A DNA stretch of 64,000 nucleotides from Streptomyces sennicomposti (lineage in GTDB: Bacteria > Actinomycetota > Actinomycetes > Streptomycetales > Streptomycetaceae). Shown here piece after piece: positions 41,143 to 49,626 of the stretch. Both the position numbers and the translations under genes were made by a program. Under the pieces are notes generated by a model that was given only the letters and a program-made list of their open reading frames with translations, made no database searches and was not told where the DNA came from. Location: positions 1 through 64,000 of the forward strand of contig NZ_JAIOAB010000007.1 in assembly GCF_019890635.1 (NCBI RefSeq), given 5' to 3'. Position 1 is the stretch's first letter, and each line of letters opens with the position of its first letter.

Positions 41143-42141
41143 TCAGCGGGTCGCCTGGAAGGTGCGCCGGTACGCCTGCGGGGAGACGCCGATGGACGCG
41201 TGCAGGTGCTGGCGCAGGGAGGCGCCGGTGGCGAAGCCGACCCGGCCCGCGATCTGGTCGACCGTCAGGTCGCTGGACTCCAGCAGGTCCCGGGCCCGGG
41301 AGACGCGCTGCTGGATCAGCCACCGGCCGGGGCTGACGCCCGTCTCGTCGTTGAACCGGCGGACGAAGGTGCGCAGGCTCATCCGGGCGTGCCCGGCGAG
41401 GTCGGCCAGGGTGAGCGGCTCGGCGAGGTGTTCCAGGGCCCAGGCCCGGGTGGCGGCGGTGCCGGCGGCGTTCTGCTCGGGCATGGGCCGCACGATGTAC
41501 TGCGCCTGCCCGCCCTCCCGGAAGGGCGGGACCACACAGCAGCGGGCCACGAAGTTCGCCAGCGCCGTGCCGTGGTCCTTGCGCACCAGGTGCAGGCAGA
41601 CGTCCACGCCGGAGGCGGCGCCGGCCGAGGTGAGGATGCGGCCGTCGTCCACGAACAGCACGTCCGGGTCGAGGTCCACCCGGGGGAACGCGCGCCGGAA
41701 CCGGTCGGCGAGGTGCCAGTGCGTGGTGGCCCTGCGGCCGTCCAGCAGTCCGGCCGCGGCGAGCACGAACGCGCCGGTGCAGATGGAGACGATCCGCGCG
41801 CCGGACGGGATCAGCGCGAGCGCGGCGGCGGTCTCGGCGGTCAGTTCCTCGGTGACGTGGTCGGGTGTGAAAGCGGCGACCACCACGGTGTCGGCGGTCG
41901 CCAGCGCCTCCGGGCCGTGGGCGACGCCGATCGTGAAGTCCGTGCTGGTGCCCACCGGCCGGCCGTCGACCGAGCAGGTCAGCACCTCGTACCGGCCGTC
42001 GGCGGCGCCGAGGATGCGGCTGGGGATGCCCAGTTCGAAGGGGTAGACGCCGTCCAGGGCGAGCACGACGACCCGCTCCACGGTCCTGCCCGCGGCCGGT
42101 TCCCCGGCCGTCTCCCGTCCTGCCCGTTCCGCCTGCCGCAT
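41143..42141 (-). CDS. GlxA-type AraC-family regulator with DJ-1/PfpI domain
   Basis: A 332-aa regulator. The N-terminal DJ-1/PfpI-like domain (about 20-200) begins VVVLALDGVYPFELGIP and has the nucleophile-elbow-like ICTGAFVLAAAGLLDG. The C-terminal AraC domain (about 230-330) has both helix-turn-helix motifs (LTLADLAGHARMSLRTFVRRF; VDQIAGRVGFATGASLRQHL). It is divergent from a quinone-reductase-like gene across 71 bp. A 10-bp inverted repeat includes its own start codon, suggesting autoregulation. The ligand is unknown. Confidence 0.93.
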   Translation of the reverse strand: MRQAERAGRETAGEPAAGRTVERVVVLALDGVYPFELGIPSRILGAADGRYEVLTCSVDGRPVGTSTDFTIGVAHGPEALATADTVVVAAFTPDHVTEELTAETAAALALIPSGARIVSICTGAFVLAAAGLLDGRRATTHWHLADRFRRAFPRVDLDPDVLFVDDGRILTSAGAASGVDVCLHLVRKDHGTALANFVARCCVVPPFREGGQAQYIVRPMPEQNAAGTAATRAWALEHLAEPLTLADLAGHARMSLRTFVRRFNDETGVSPGRWLIQQRVSRARDLLESSDLTVDQIAGRVGFATGASLRQHLHASIGVSPQAYRRTFQATR

Positions 42142-42176
42142 GGCACGATCCTATCGGAGATTGACCATCGTGCCAT
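42140..42176. promoter_or_regulatory. 10-bp inverted repeat in the divergent regulator/oxidoreductase promoter
   Basis: ATGGCACGAT (42140-42149) and ATCGTGCCAT (42167-42176) are exact complements 17 bp apart, with equivalent positions 27 bp apart. The left arm overlaps the regulator start codon; the right arm is 36 bp upstream of the oxidoreductase ATG. Confidence 0.65.
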
Positions 42177-42212
42177 TTCCCCGGCGGGCGGGCCGGGGCA
42201 GGCTGGTTCACC

Positions 42213-43172
42213 ATGAACGATGTGAAGACCGCGAACACGATGCGCGCCGTCGGCCAGGACGTCCTCGGCGGCCCCGAGGTGCTGAAGGAGATCGAGCTGG
42301 AGCGGCCGGTGCCGCGCCCCAACGAGGTGCTGGTCCGGGTGCGGGCCGCCGGAGTCAACCCCACCGACTGGAAGCACCGCGCCCAGCGCGTCTTCCTCGG
42401 CGAGCCGCCGTACGTGCTCGGCTGGGACGTCTCCGGTGTCGTCGAGGCGACGGGCGTCGGCGTGGCCCTGTTCCGGCCCGGGGACGAGGTCTTCGGGATG
42501 CTCCCCTATCCGTTCGGCCACGGCTCGCACGCCGAGTACGTCACCGCCCCGGCCCGCGCCTTCGCCGCCAAGCCCGCCGGCATCGACCACGTCCAGGCCG
42601 CAGCGCTGCCGCTGGTGTCGCTGACCGCGTGGCAGGCTCTGGTGGAGCGGGCGGAGCTGCGCGCCGGACAGCGGGTGCTGATCCACGCGGCGGCCGGCGG
42701 GGTCGGCCATGTGGCGGTGCAGATCGCCAAGGCCCACGGCGCGTACGTCATCGGCACCGCGAGCGCGGGCAAGCACGACTTCCTGCGCGAGATCGGCGTG
42801 GACGAGCCGGTCGACTACCGCACGACCGACGTCACCGAGGCCGTACGGGACGTCGACGTCGTCCTGGACACCCTCGGCGGCGAGACCTCCGTCCGTTCGC
42901 TGCGCACGCTGCGCCCGGGCGGGGTCGTGGTGTCGATCCTCCCGGTCGGCTCCGACGACTTCCCCACGGAGGCGGAACGGCTCGGCGTGCGGGCGGTCAG
43001 GATGCTGGTGGACGCCGACCACCACGGGATGCGGGCGATCGCCGACCTCGTGGAGACGGGGCGGCTGCGGCCCACTGTCGCCGGTACGTTCCCCTTGGCC
43101 GAGGCCGCCAAGGCGCACGAGCTCGGCGAGACGGGACGCACCACGGGCAAGCTGGTGCTGGTGATGGACTGA
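42213..43172 (+). CDS. NADP-dependent quinone-reductase-like oxidoreductase (MDR family)
   Basis: A 319-aa medium-chain reductase. GroES-like part (about 10-125; RAAGVNPTDWK, VLGWDVSGVVEATG) and Rossmann part with AAAGGVGHVAVQIAK near residue 155. The catalytic Zn ligands of alcohol dehydrogenases are absent, so it resembles quinone oxidoreductases (QOR/zeta-crystallin) acting on enones or quinones with NADPH. It is divergent from the GlxA-type regulator, which probably controls it. The likely role is detoxification of electrophiles. Confidence 0.92.
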   Translation: MNDVKTANTMRAVGQDVLGGPEVLKEIELERPVPRPNEVLVRVRAAGVNPTDWKHRAQRVFLGEPPYVLGWDVSGVVEATGVGVALFRPGDEVFGMLPYPFGHGSHAEYVTAPARAFAAKPAGIDHVQAAALPLVSLTAWQALVERAELRAGQRVLIHAAAGGVGHVAVQIAKAHGAYVIGTASAGKHDFLREIGVDEPVDYRTTDVTEAVRDVDVVLDTLGGETSVRSLRTLRPGGVVVSILPVGSDDFPTEAERLGVRAVRMLVDADHHGMRAIADLVETGRLRPTVAGTFPLAEAAKAHELGETGRTTGKLVLVMD

Positions 43173-43283
43173 GGCCGCCTCCGGCGTTCGGCCGGGCCGC
43201 CCCCGCCCCACCCGGTCCCGTCGGCGCGTCGACCACTGCCCCAGACACTGGGCGTCGCCGTTGCCGAGGGGCCGGTCACCGGG

Positions 43284-43327
43284 CTGTACCTACTAGTAGG
43301 CACAGCCTGCCCTACCAGTAGGTACAG
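43284..43327. promoter_or_regulatory. paired palindromic operators upstream of the DUF4132-MoxR-VWA operon
   Basis: Site 1 (43284-43305) is CTGTA-CCTACTAGTAGG-CACAG, palindromic except for one base pair. Site 2 (43307-43327) has core CCTACCAGTAGG and reads like the reverse of site 1. The two cores (43289-43300, 43311-43322) start exactly 22 bp apart, two DNA turns, and lie 94-127 bp before ATG 43416. This is typical of two TetR-family dimers bound on one face. Confidence 0.65.
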
Positions 43328-43415
43328 ACCGTGCTCGCGCTTCCCCGGTCTCGTTGTCAGTGGCCTGATCTACAGTTCCCGGCACTTGATCGTTTCGCGG
43401 GTGCGGGAGGCCTGT

Positions 43416-44270
43416 ATGGGGTGGGTGTCGGCCGGCGGCTATGAAGTCGCCCTCGACGACGGCAAGGTGGTGTGCCGCAACGCGGCGGGGCGGCGGCTGA
43501 AGTCCGTGCCGCCCAAGATCGCCGACGATCCGGCGGTGGTGGGGCTGCGGCAGCTCGCCGAGTGGCTGGAACGGCACGAACGGCAGTGCCTGGCCGACGT
43601 GGAGCGCTGGATGGTGCGCTCGCTGCCGGTGCCGTTCGCGGTCCTGGCGCGGGTGTGGCCGGACCCGGCCTGGCAGGCCGCCCTGCGCGATTTGGTGGTC
43701 ACGGGCGCGGACGGCGCGGTGGCCGGATTCCTGCGGGACGCCGACCCCGAGCGCGGCCTCGGCCTGGTCGACCTCGACGGCGACACCGTCCGCCTCTCCC
43801 CCGGCCTGGTCCGCCTGCCGCACCCGGTGCTCCTGGAGGACCTGGAGGAACTGCGGGAGTTCGCCGTCGAGCTGGGCGTCGAGCAGCGCGCCGGTCAGCT
43901 CTTCCGCGAGGTGTGGCGCCGCCCGGCGGCGCTCGACGCCGACGCCACGTCCGTCGAGGACTACGCGGGCGGCGCCTTCAAGGAGCTGAGGTTCCTGCAC
44001 GGCCGCGCCGCCCAGCTCGGGTACCGGGTGCGCGGCGGCCACGCCGTGTGCTCCGTGCTGGAGGACGGCCGCGGCGTCGAGGCCCGGGTGTGGGTCGGCG
44101 ACTACGACGGCTACGACGAGGCGGAGACCGGCCCGCTGGTCTTCACCGACCCCGCCGGCCGGGCGCTGAAGCTCGGTCAGGTCGGGCCGGTGGCCTGGTC
44201 GGAGGGCATGCGCATGGCGGCCGCGCTGTACGCCGGGCGCGATGTCGAGGACGAGGAGCGCGCGGCATGA
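43416..44270 (+). CDS. DUF4132-domain protein (YehI-related)
   Basis: A 284-aa cytosolic protein consisting almost wholly of a DUF4132 domain. GGYEVALDDGKVVCRNAAGR (a strand pair), LKSVPPKIADDPAVVGLRQL, RWMVRSLPVPFAVLARVWPDPAWQAALRDLVV and LPHPVLLEDLEELREFAVEL, then a Q(R)-A-G-Q-LFREVWR block, follow the family order. GGGAGG lies 5-6 nt before ATG 43416. DUF4132 is found in E. coli YehI and WGR/MolR-type proteins beside MoxR-VWA genes; no biochemical activity is known. It opens the operon, and its stop overlaps the next start (ATGA). Confidence 0.87.
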   Translation: MGWVSAGGYEVALDDGKVVCRNAAGRRLKSVPPKIADDPAVVGLRQLAEWLERHERQCLADVERWMVRSLPVPFAVLARVWPDPAWQAALRDLVVTGADGAVAGFLRDADPERGLGLVDLDGDTVRLSPGLVRLPHPVLLEDLEELREFAVELGVEQRAGQLFREVWRRPAALDADATSVEDYAGGAFKELRFLHGRAAQLGYRVRGGHAVCSVLEDGRGVEARVWVGDYDGYDEAETGPLVFTDPAGRALKLGQVGPVAWSEGMRMAAALYAGRDVEDEERAA

Positions 44271-47200
44271 CGGCGAGCGGCACGACGATGCGGGACGAAA
44301 CGGCGGGCGAGACGACGACCGGCGCGGCCAGGGCCGACGGGGCGGCGTACGAAGTGACGGCGGGCGGGGCGATGACGTACGACGGGTTCACCTACGACGA
44401 GGCCGCTGCCGCGGCCCTGCTCGACGGCGGCGCCGTGCTGCCCCTCGGCGCCACGGACCGGGAGGACGCCGACGTTCTCACCGCGCGCGCGTACACGCAT
44501 CCCGCGCTGGACGGCCGCAGGACGGTCCGGCTGGTGCCGGGCACCCTCGGCGAGGCGGAGGACCTCGCCCTGGACTTCCTCGGGCTCGTCCGCGAGGAGG
44601 AGGTCCGCGAGGTCGGCCAGGTGCGCCGGGAGACGCTCGGCTTTCCCGCGTGGGCGCTGGTGAACGACCCGGCCAACGGCCACCACGCGCTGGCCCTGGT
44701 CCGGGACGTCGAACGGCTCGCCCGGCAGGCCAAGTCCCGCCCGGGCGCGGCCAAGGAGGGCTTCGAGGCGCTCGGGGAGCAGTTGGGCCGCGCCGTGCCG
44801 CACTTCCTGCCCACCTTCTACGAGCAGGCCGCCCGGGTCTTCCTCCAGTACGACAACACCACGTACGCCGCCGCCTTCTTCGGCAAGGCCCGCGAGGCGG
44901 AGCGGGTGCACGCGCTGGCGGTGGACGAGGAGCGGCAGCGGGCGGTGTTCCTGGAGTTCGCCTTCGCCGGGGCGCTGACGGTCAAGGCCCTCAAGGAGTA
45001 CGTGCGGGCCCTCGCGGCGCGGCTCACCCCGGCCGAGGCGTGGGCGCAGTTCCGGCAGCTGAGCGTGGAGCGCTGCGCGGCCGGCCTGCCGCCGTACGCG
45101 TCGCTGCCCCAGGACGCGCGCGCTCTGATCAAGGCGGCCGGGCTGGACCGGGACGCCGAGGAGTGCGCCCTGGTGGCGGAACTCCTCGCCTCCCCGGCGG
45201 CGGTGCGGGCCCCCGCGTCGTTCTGGAACACCTACCGGGCCACGCTCGTCGCCCTGGCCGAGCGGCAGCCCGCCGTGCGGGCCCGGCTGCTGGAGATCAT
45301 GCCGGCCGGCCTGGGCCGCTCGCCCGAGGACGACGACTTCTGGCTGGCGCTGCTCGCCGAGACCGGCGCCGACCGGCTGCTGACGGGCGAGAGCGGCCCG
45401 GAGGACGGTTCGGCCGAGCCGGCGGACGGTCCCGTCGACGCGGCGGGCGGTACGGTCGACGCGGCGGGCGGTCCGGTCGACGCGGCGGACTGGCTGAGCC
45501 GCTGGGCGCTGCACCGCAAGCGCGGTTCCCTGGCCGCGGTGCGGTCGCGGACCACCCTTTCCCTGGTGGAGCGCATGGCCGCCCGTCTGCGCGAACAGGG
45601 GCGTCCCGTGGACCTGTTCACCGGCCGCTGGCGCCCGAGCGCCGATCTCGACCTGCTGGACCTGTGCGCGGCGCACGGCATACCGCTGACGCTGCCCGAG
45701 TCCGCCGAGGACCTCCACGACGACTGCCTCCCCGTCAAGCAGTGGCTGACGGACACCCGGCCCGGCCGGCGCGACCTGACGGCCGTGGCCGCCGACGCGG
45801 GCTGCCGCCGTCTCCTGTACCGGGCCGTCGGCACCGTGTGCGGCCACCGCCACGACACCTCGACGCTGGAGGAACTGGCCGCTCACCCGGTCCTCGCCGA
45901 CGTGCTGCGCGAGTGGCTGGAGGACGCGGCCGGCGAGCTGGCCGCCGCGACCGGCCTGCCCGCCGCGCGCACGGCGCTGGAGCGGATGCGTCCGTTCCGT
46001 GCGGTGGCCGCCCGGGTCGCCCCGGGGGCCGTCGCCACCGTCGCCGCCGTCGACGTGGCGCCGCTGCTGGGCCGCACGCTGCGCGCCGGCATCCTGGACG
46101 AGCTGGGCTGGCCCGCCCTCGACGAGGCGCTGCGCCGCCTGGACGCGGAGACCCGGCGCGACCCGAACGACTCGCTCTGCGTCCACGAAGCCTGGCCCGC
46201 GCTGATCCTCGCCCGCGCGCACAAGGCGGTCGTCGTCGGACCCGAGGAGGTCCTGCTGGAGCACGACCTGCGGCTGCCGCCGGGCCTGGACCGCTGGCAG
46301 CGCCCGTCGTTCCGGTACACGGACGGCGAACTGCTGGTGGCGTGGCACAAGAACGGCAAGCAGTACGGCTATTGGTCGGCCCGGCCCGCCGACGTCCTCC
46401 AGCTCGGCGGGGAGAGGGCGGCCCGCTGGTACGGCGGCGACCCGGACGACACCTCGCTGCCGCTGCCGGGCGGCGGCCGGGCCACCGGCGGGCGCGCCCT
46501 GCACGCCGGCGACACCGTGCTGCCGCCCGGCCGCCCCGTCCTCGGGGACGGCACCTCGTACTGGCGCCAGGGCCGGCAGGGACGGCGGCAGGTGTGGCTG
46601 GAGTACGACCCGGCGAGCGGCACGCACGGGCGTGCCTCGCTGCCCGCGTTCCTGCGCTCGGGCATCCGGGAGGGCGCGACCCTGATCCAGCCGCACTGCT
46701 CGGTGCTGCCCCTCCAGCCCGGTCTCGAGCACAGCCCGTTCGGCACGGACGGCGCGGTGCTGGGCCGCTGGGTGCGCGTCGAGGGCGAGGGCGAGGAGGC
46801 CCGTACGACCGTGGGCACCCCGGACGGGCGGACCGCCGCCCTGCCGACGCCGGACGGCCGGGGAGCGGGCGTTCCGGTGGGCGCGCTGCGGCTGCCCGGC
46901 GGCGCCGAGCCCCTCGTGGTCGCCCGGCACCGCCAGATCGCCCTGTACGCGCGGGACGACGACGGGGTGCGGGAGCTGGGCCGGGTGACGGCACTGGAGC
47001 GGGGCGGCGAGTTCGCCGCCGGAACGCGGCTGGTGCCGCCGGTGGACTTCTGGCACGCGCTGCGGCCGCGCGACGAGGCCGCGTCGGCGCTCCTGCGGGC
47101 GCTGGGCGACGAGCAGGCGGACGAACTGCTGCGCGCCGCCGCCGAGGCGCTGGCCGAGCGGCAGGCGCTGGCCGCGGGACGGCAGGCAGCGGCCACCGGC

Positions 47201-49522
47201 CAGGTGACCGGGCACAGCGCCGGTCAGGGGTCCGGGCAGGGCGCGGGTGCGCGGGGGTCCGCGGGGGCCGGGGAGCCGGCCGTGCCGACCGCCGACGAGG
47301 TGCTGCGGACGGCCGTCGCGCGCTGCCTGCCCGCCCTCACCGAGCCCCGTCTGCTCATCGGCGTCGCCGCCCTGGTGCACGGGGTGTTCCGGCTGGGGCG
47401 CTCGGCCGCCGCGTTCGTGGCGCCCCCGGTGGAGCGGACCGAGACGGACCTGAGGCGCACCGAGGGCATGTTCGCCGACCACAGCCCCGAGCACGGCGAC
47501 GACCAGACGCTGCGCGAGGCGGTCACCGGCCTCGCCGACCTGCACGGCTGGTGGGGCGGCGAGGTGCGCTGGAGCGCGCTGCGGCAGATCCGCGCCGTGA
47601 ACCACGTCCTGTCCGGCAGGCCCGCCGACGGCAAGCCGCTGTCCGCCGCCGCCCGGCTCGCCGGGGCGGACGACGGCTGGCACAGCGACGAGTTCACCGT
47701 GCCGGGCATCGGCGTGCTGTGGCCGTCCGTGCTGGGCGCGCTGCGCCCGCTCGCCTACCGCGCCGCGTCGCCGGCCCTGCCCGAGGCCCACCGCGAGGCG
47801 CTGCTGCTGCTGTTCGAGGCGATCACGGAGGGCCCGCTGGCCGCGCCGGGCGGCGCGCTGCGCGAGATCCGGCTGAGCGAGCCGCACCACAAGCAGGAGC
47901 GCGTGGGCCAGGTGCTGCGCCAGGGCGGCCGTACCGTCGTCGTCCTCGGCTGCCAGAACATCGACCACCGCGAGGGGCGCGTGCACTGGCTGGCCCTGGA
48001 CCACGACCCGGCCGGGGCGTTCGGCGCGATCGCGCACTTCACCCTGGAGCGGGAGACCGCACACCCGCCGGTGTTCCCGGCCGCCGCGCTGGCCGCGGTG
48101 ACCGGGCTGATCCGGGACAAGGGCGCCGCGCCCTGGCAGCCCGAGGCGCCCGCCGCGCTGGCCGCCGCGACACGCGACGGCCTCGGGCCCGTGCAGACGG
48201 CCCTGCTGCTGGCCGGCAAGCCGGCGCAGCTCACCGACGAGGTGATCGCGGCGACCGGTCTGAAGCCCCGCCAGAAGGAGCTGGGCGACGCGCTGCTGGA
48301 CGTGCTGGGGTCCGCCGACCGGGCGGCGCTCGTCGGCGCGCTGCTGCCCGAGGACCCGGCCGCGCTGTGGACGTCCGGACCGGACACGGAGGCCGCGGGC
48401 CGGGTGTGGGCGGAGCGCCTCGGCGACGTCGTCCGCCTGCCTGAGGACCTCGCCGCGGAGCTCACCCGGGCGGGCCTGTCCACCGCGGCCGCCGAGGAGG
48501 TCCTCAACCCCCGCCGCACGCCCTGGATCAGCCGCACCACGGTGCAACGGCCGGACAAGGACGGCGACCTGGTCGCCGAGGACCCCCACGCGCTGCCCGG
48601 ACGGTACGACCTGACGCGCGCCGTGGAAGCCCTCGCCGGGCTCGCCTACCACCTGCCGTACGGACACCCGCTGCGCGCCGGGCTGCCCGGGGCGCTGGCC
48701 GCGCTGCGCCGCCGCGTCGCCGACCCGGGGCTGCTGCTCGACCTCGACCTGACCTGGACGGACAAGGGCTCCTCGGTCGCGGCCGAGCTGCGCAAGGTCC
48801 ACGGGCTGCCCGCCGCGGGCGGGGCGGGCCCGGACGGTCTGACGCGCGTCGGCGAGGCGCTGGTGCTGCGCCCGTGGTACGGCGACCAGGAGGCCGTCCT
48901 GATCCGCCCGGCGGGGCTGGACGGCGCGGACGACCCGGTGTTCGGACTGCTGGAGGGCATCGTCGCGTCCTGGCGGAGCACGGGCGTACGGGCGCTGCGC
49001 GCGATCCTGGGCGACAAACTCGCCCACGCCCTCGCGGCCGGCACGGACCCCGACGCGCCCGCCGGGCACGCGCAGGACCCGGCCGTCAGCGTGCCCGCTC
49101 TGGTCACCGAGGTCGCCGAGGCCCATGGCCTCACCGAGGACGCGGCGGCGCTGTATCTGCAACTGCTGGCGCTGCCCGACCCCACGGACCGCGACCGGAC
49201 CCGCTGGACGGGCTGGAAGCCCGCCCGCGCGAAGCGGGCCCGCACCGAACTCGCGGCCTCCGGGCTGGTCGTGGAGGCGAAGCGGGCGCGCGCCGGGCGC
49301 ACCCTGTTCCTGCCGGGCGGCTGGCTGGACCTCAAGGCGCCCGCGCTGCCGGTGGAGGTGTGGAAGCAGGGCCTCTACCCGGTGGACGACCACCGCCGCG
49401 CGGTGCCGCCCATGCCGGTGCCCGAGTTGTTCACGCGCGCGTGGGAGCGCGTCCGCTCCGGTGACGCGCCCGCCTACGAGGAGCTGACCACCCGCGCCAC
49501 CCGCAAGGGCCGCCGCCGATGA
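44267..49522 (+). CDS. 1,751-aa partner protein of the MoxR-VWA operon
   Basis: A very large cytosolic protein of 1,751 aa, without signal peptide or spans. The N-terminal half (about 100-650) is helical and repeat-like. The middle (about 680-960) has beta-rich segments such as FRYTDGELLVAWHKNGKQYG and AALPTPDGRGAGVPVGAL. A Gly/Ser/Gln linker sits near 975-1005, and the C-terminal part (about 1010-1751) includes RLSEPHHKQERVGQVLRQGG and ends with WLDLKAPALPVEVWKQGLYP. I recognise it only as the large protein accompanying DUF4132 in actinobacterial MoxR-VWA loci; it may correspond to the rest of a YehI-like protein that is one polypeptide elsewhere. A 21-bp repeat encodes a short linker at about residues 388-408. 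Start overlaps the previous stop. Confidence 0.85.
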   Translation: MTASGTTMRDETAGETTTGAARADGAAYEVTAGGAMTYDGFTYDEAAAAALLDGGAVLPLGATDREDADVLTARAYTHPALDGRRTVRLVPGTLGEAEDLALDFLGLVREEEVREVGQVRRETLGFPAWALVNDPANGHHALALVRDVERLARQAKSRPGAAKEGFEALGEQLGRAVPHFLPTFYEQAARVFLQYDNTTYAAAFFGKAREAERVHALAVDEERQRAVFLEFAFAGALTVKALKEYVRALAARLTPAEAWAQFRQLSVERCAAGLPPYASLPQDARALIKAAGLDRDAEECALVAELLASPAAVRAPASFWNTYRATLVALAERQPAVRARLLEIMPAGLGRSPEDDDFWLALLAETGADRLLTGESGPEDGSAEPADGPVDAAGGTVDAAGGPVDAADWLSRWALHRKRGSLAAVRSRTTLSLVERMAARLREQGRPVDLFTGRWRPSADLDLLDLCAAHGIPLTLPESAEDLHDDCLPVKQWLTDTRPGRRDLTAVAADAGCRRLLYRAVGTVCGHRHDTSTLEELAAHPVLADVLREWLEDAAGELAAATGLPAARTALERMRPFRAVAARVAPGAVATVAAVDVAPLLGRTLRAGILDELGWPALDEALRRLDAETRRDPNDSLCVHEAWPALILARAHKAVVVGPEEVLLEHDLRLPPGLDRWQRPSFRYTDGELLVAWHKNGKQYGYWSARPADVLQLGGERAARWYGGDPDDTSLPLPGGGRATGGRALHAGDTVLPPGRPVLGDGTSYWRQGRQGRRQVWLEYDPASGTHGRASLPAFLRSGIREGATLIQPHCSVLPLQPGLEHSPFGTDGAVLGRWVRVEGEGEEARTTVGTPDGRTAALPTPDGRGAGVPVGALRLPGGAEPLVVARHRQIALYARDDDGVRELGRVTALERGGEFAAGTRLVPPVDFWHALRPRDEAASALLRALGDEQADELLRAAAEALAERQALAAGRQAAATGQVTGHSAGQGSGQGAGARGSAGAGEPAVPTADEVLRTAVARCLPALTEPRLLIGVAALVHGVFRLGRSAAAFVAPPVERTETDLRRTEGMFADHSPEHGDDQTLREAVTGLADLHGWWGGEVRWSALRQIRAVNHVLSGRPADGKPLSAAARLAGADDGWHSDEFTVPGIGVLWPSVLGALRPLAYRAASPALPEAHREALLLLFEAITEGPLAAPGGALREIRLSEPHHKQERVGQVLRQGGRTVVVLGCQNIDHREGRVHWLALDHDPAGAFGAIAHFTLERETAHPPVFPAAALAAVTGLIRDKGAAPWQPEAPAALAAATRDGLGPVQTALLLAGKPAQLTDEVIAATGLKPRQKELGDALLDVLGSADRAALVGALLPEDPAALWTSGPDTEAAGRVWAERLGDVVRLPEDLAAELTRAGLSTAAAEEVLNPRRTPWISRTTVQRPDKDGDLVAEDPHALPGRYDLTRAVEALAGLAYHLPYGHPLRAGLPGALAALRRRVADPGLLLDLDLTWTDKGSSVAAELRKVHGLPAAGGAGPDGLTRVGEALVLRPWYGDQEAVLIRPAGLDGADDPVFGLLEGIVASWRSTGVRALRAILGDKLAHALAAGTDPDAPAGHAQDPAVSVPALVTEVAEAHGLTEDAAALYLQLLALPDPTDRDRTRWTGWKPARAKRARTELAASGLVVEAKRARAGRTLFLPGGWLDLKAPALPVEVWKQGLYPVDDHRRAVPPMPVPELFTRAWERVRSGDAPAYEELTTRATRKGRRR
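45428..45490 (+). repeat. 21-bp tandem repeat, 3 units, coding
   Basis: Three in-frame units encode GPVDAAG-GTVDAAG-GPVDAAD inside the 1,751-aa protein, in a short flexible linker. Confidence 0.9.
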
Positions 49523-49626
49523 CCCCGGCCGGCCCGCAGCGGCCGCACGCGAAGGGGCGTCGCCCTCAGGGGGCGCCCCCGCGCACCGCCACCACCGTCC
49601 ACCCGCAGTCGAAAGAACCCGTGCCG

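Noticed and set aside
43293..44042. Minus-strand 249-aa frame over the paired operators
   Set aside because: Antisense of the DUF4132 gene with no recognisable sequence.
44177..49393. 1,738-aa minus-strand frame opposite the large MoxR-operon protein
   Set aside because: Antisense shadow without domains or ribosome site; the plus-strand gene is translationally coupled at both ends.
49519..49626. Extended MoxR start overlapping the upstream stop
   Set aside because: The ATGA overlap is attractive, but the added 36 residues are Pro/Arg-rich and unlike the family N-terminus; kept as an alternative only.
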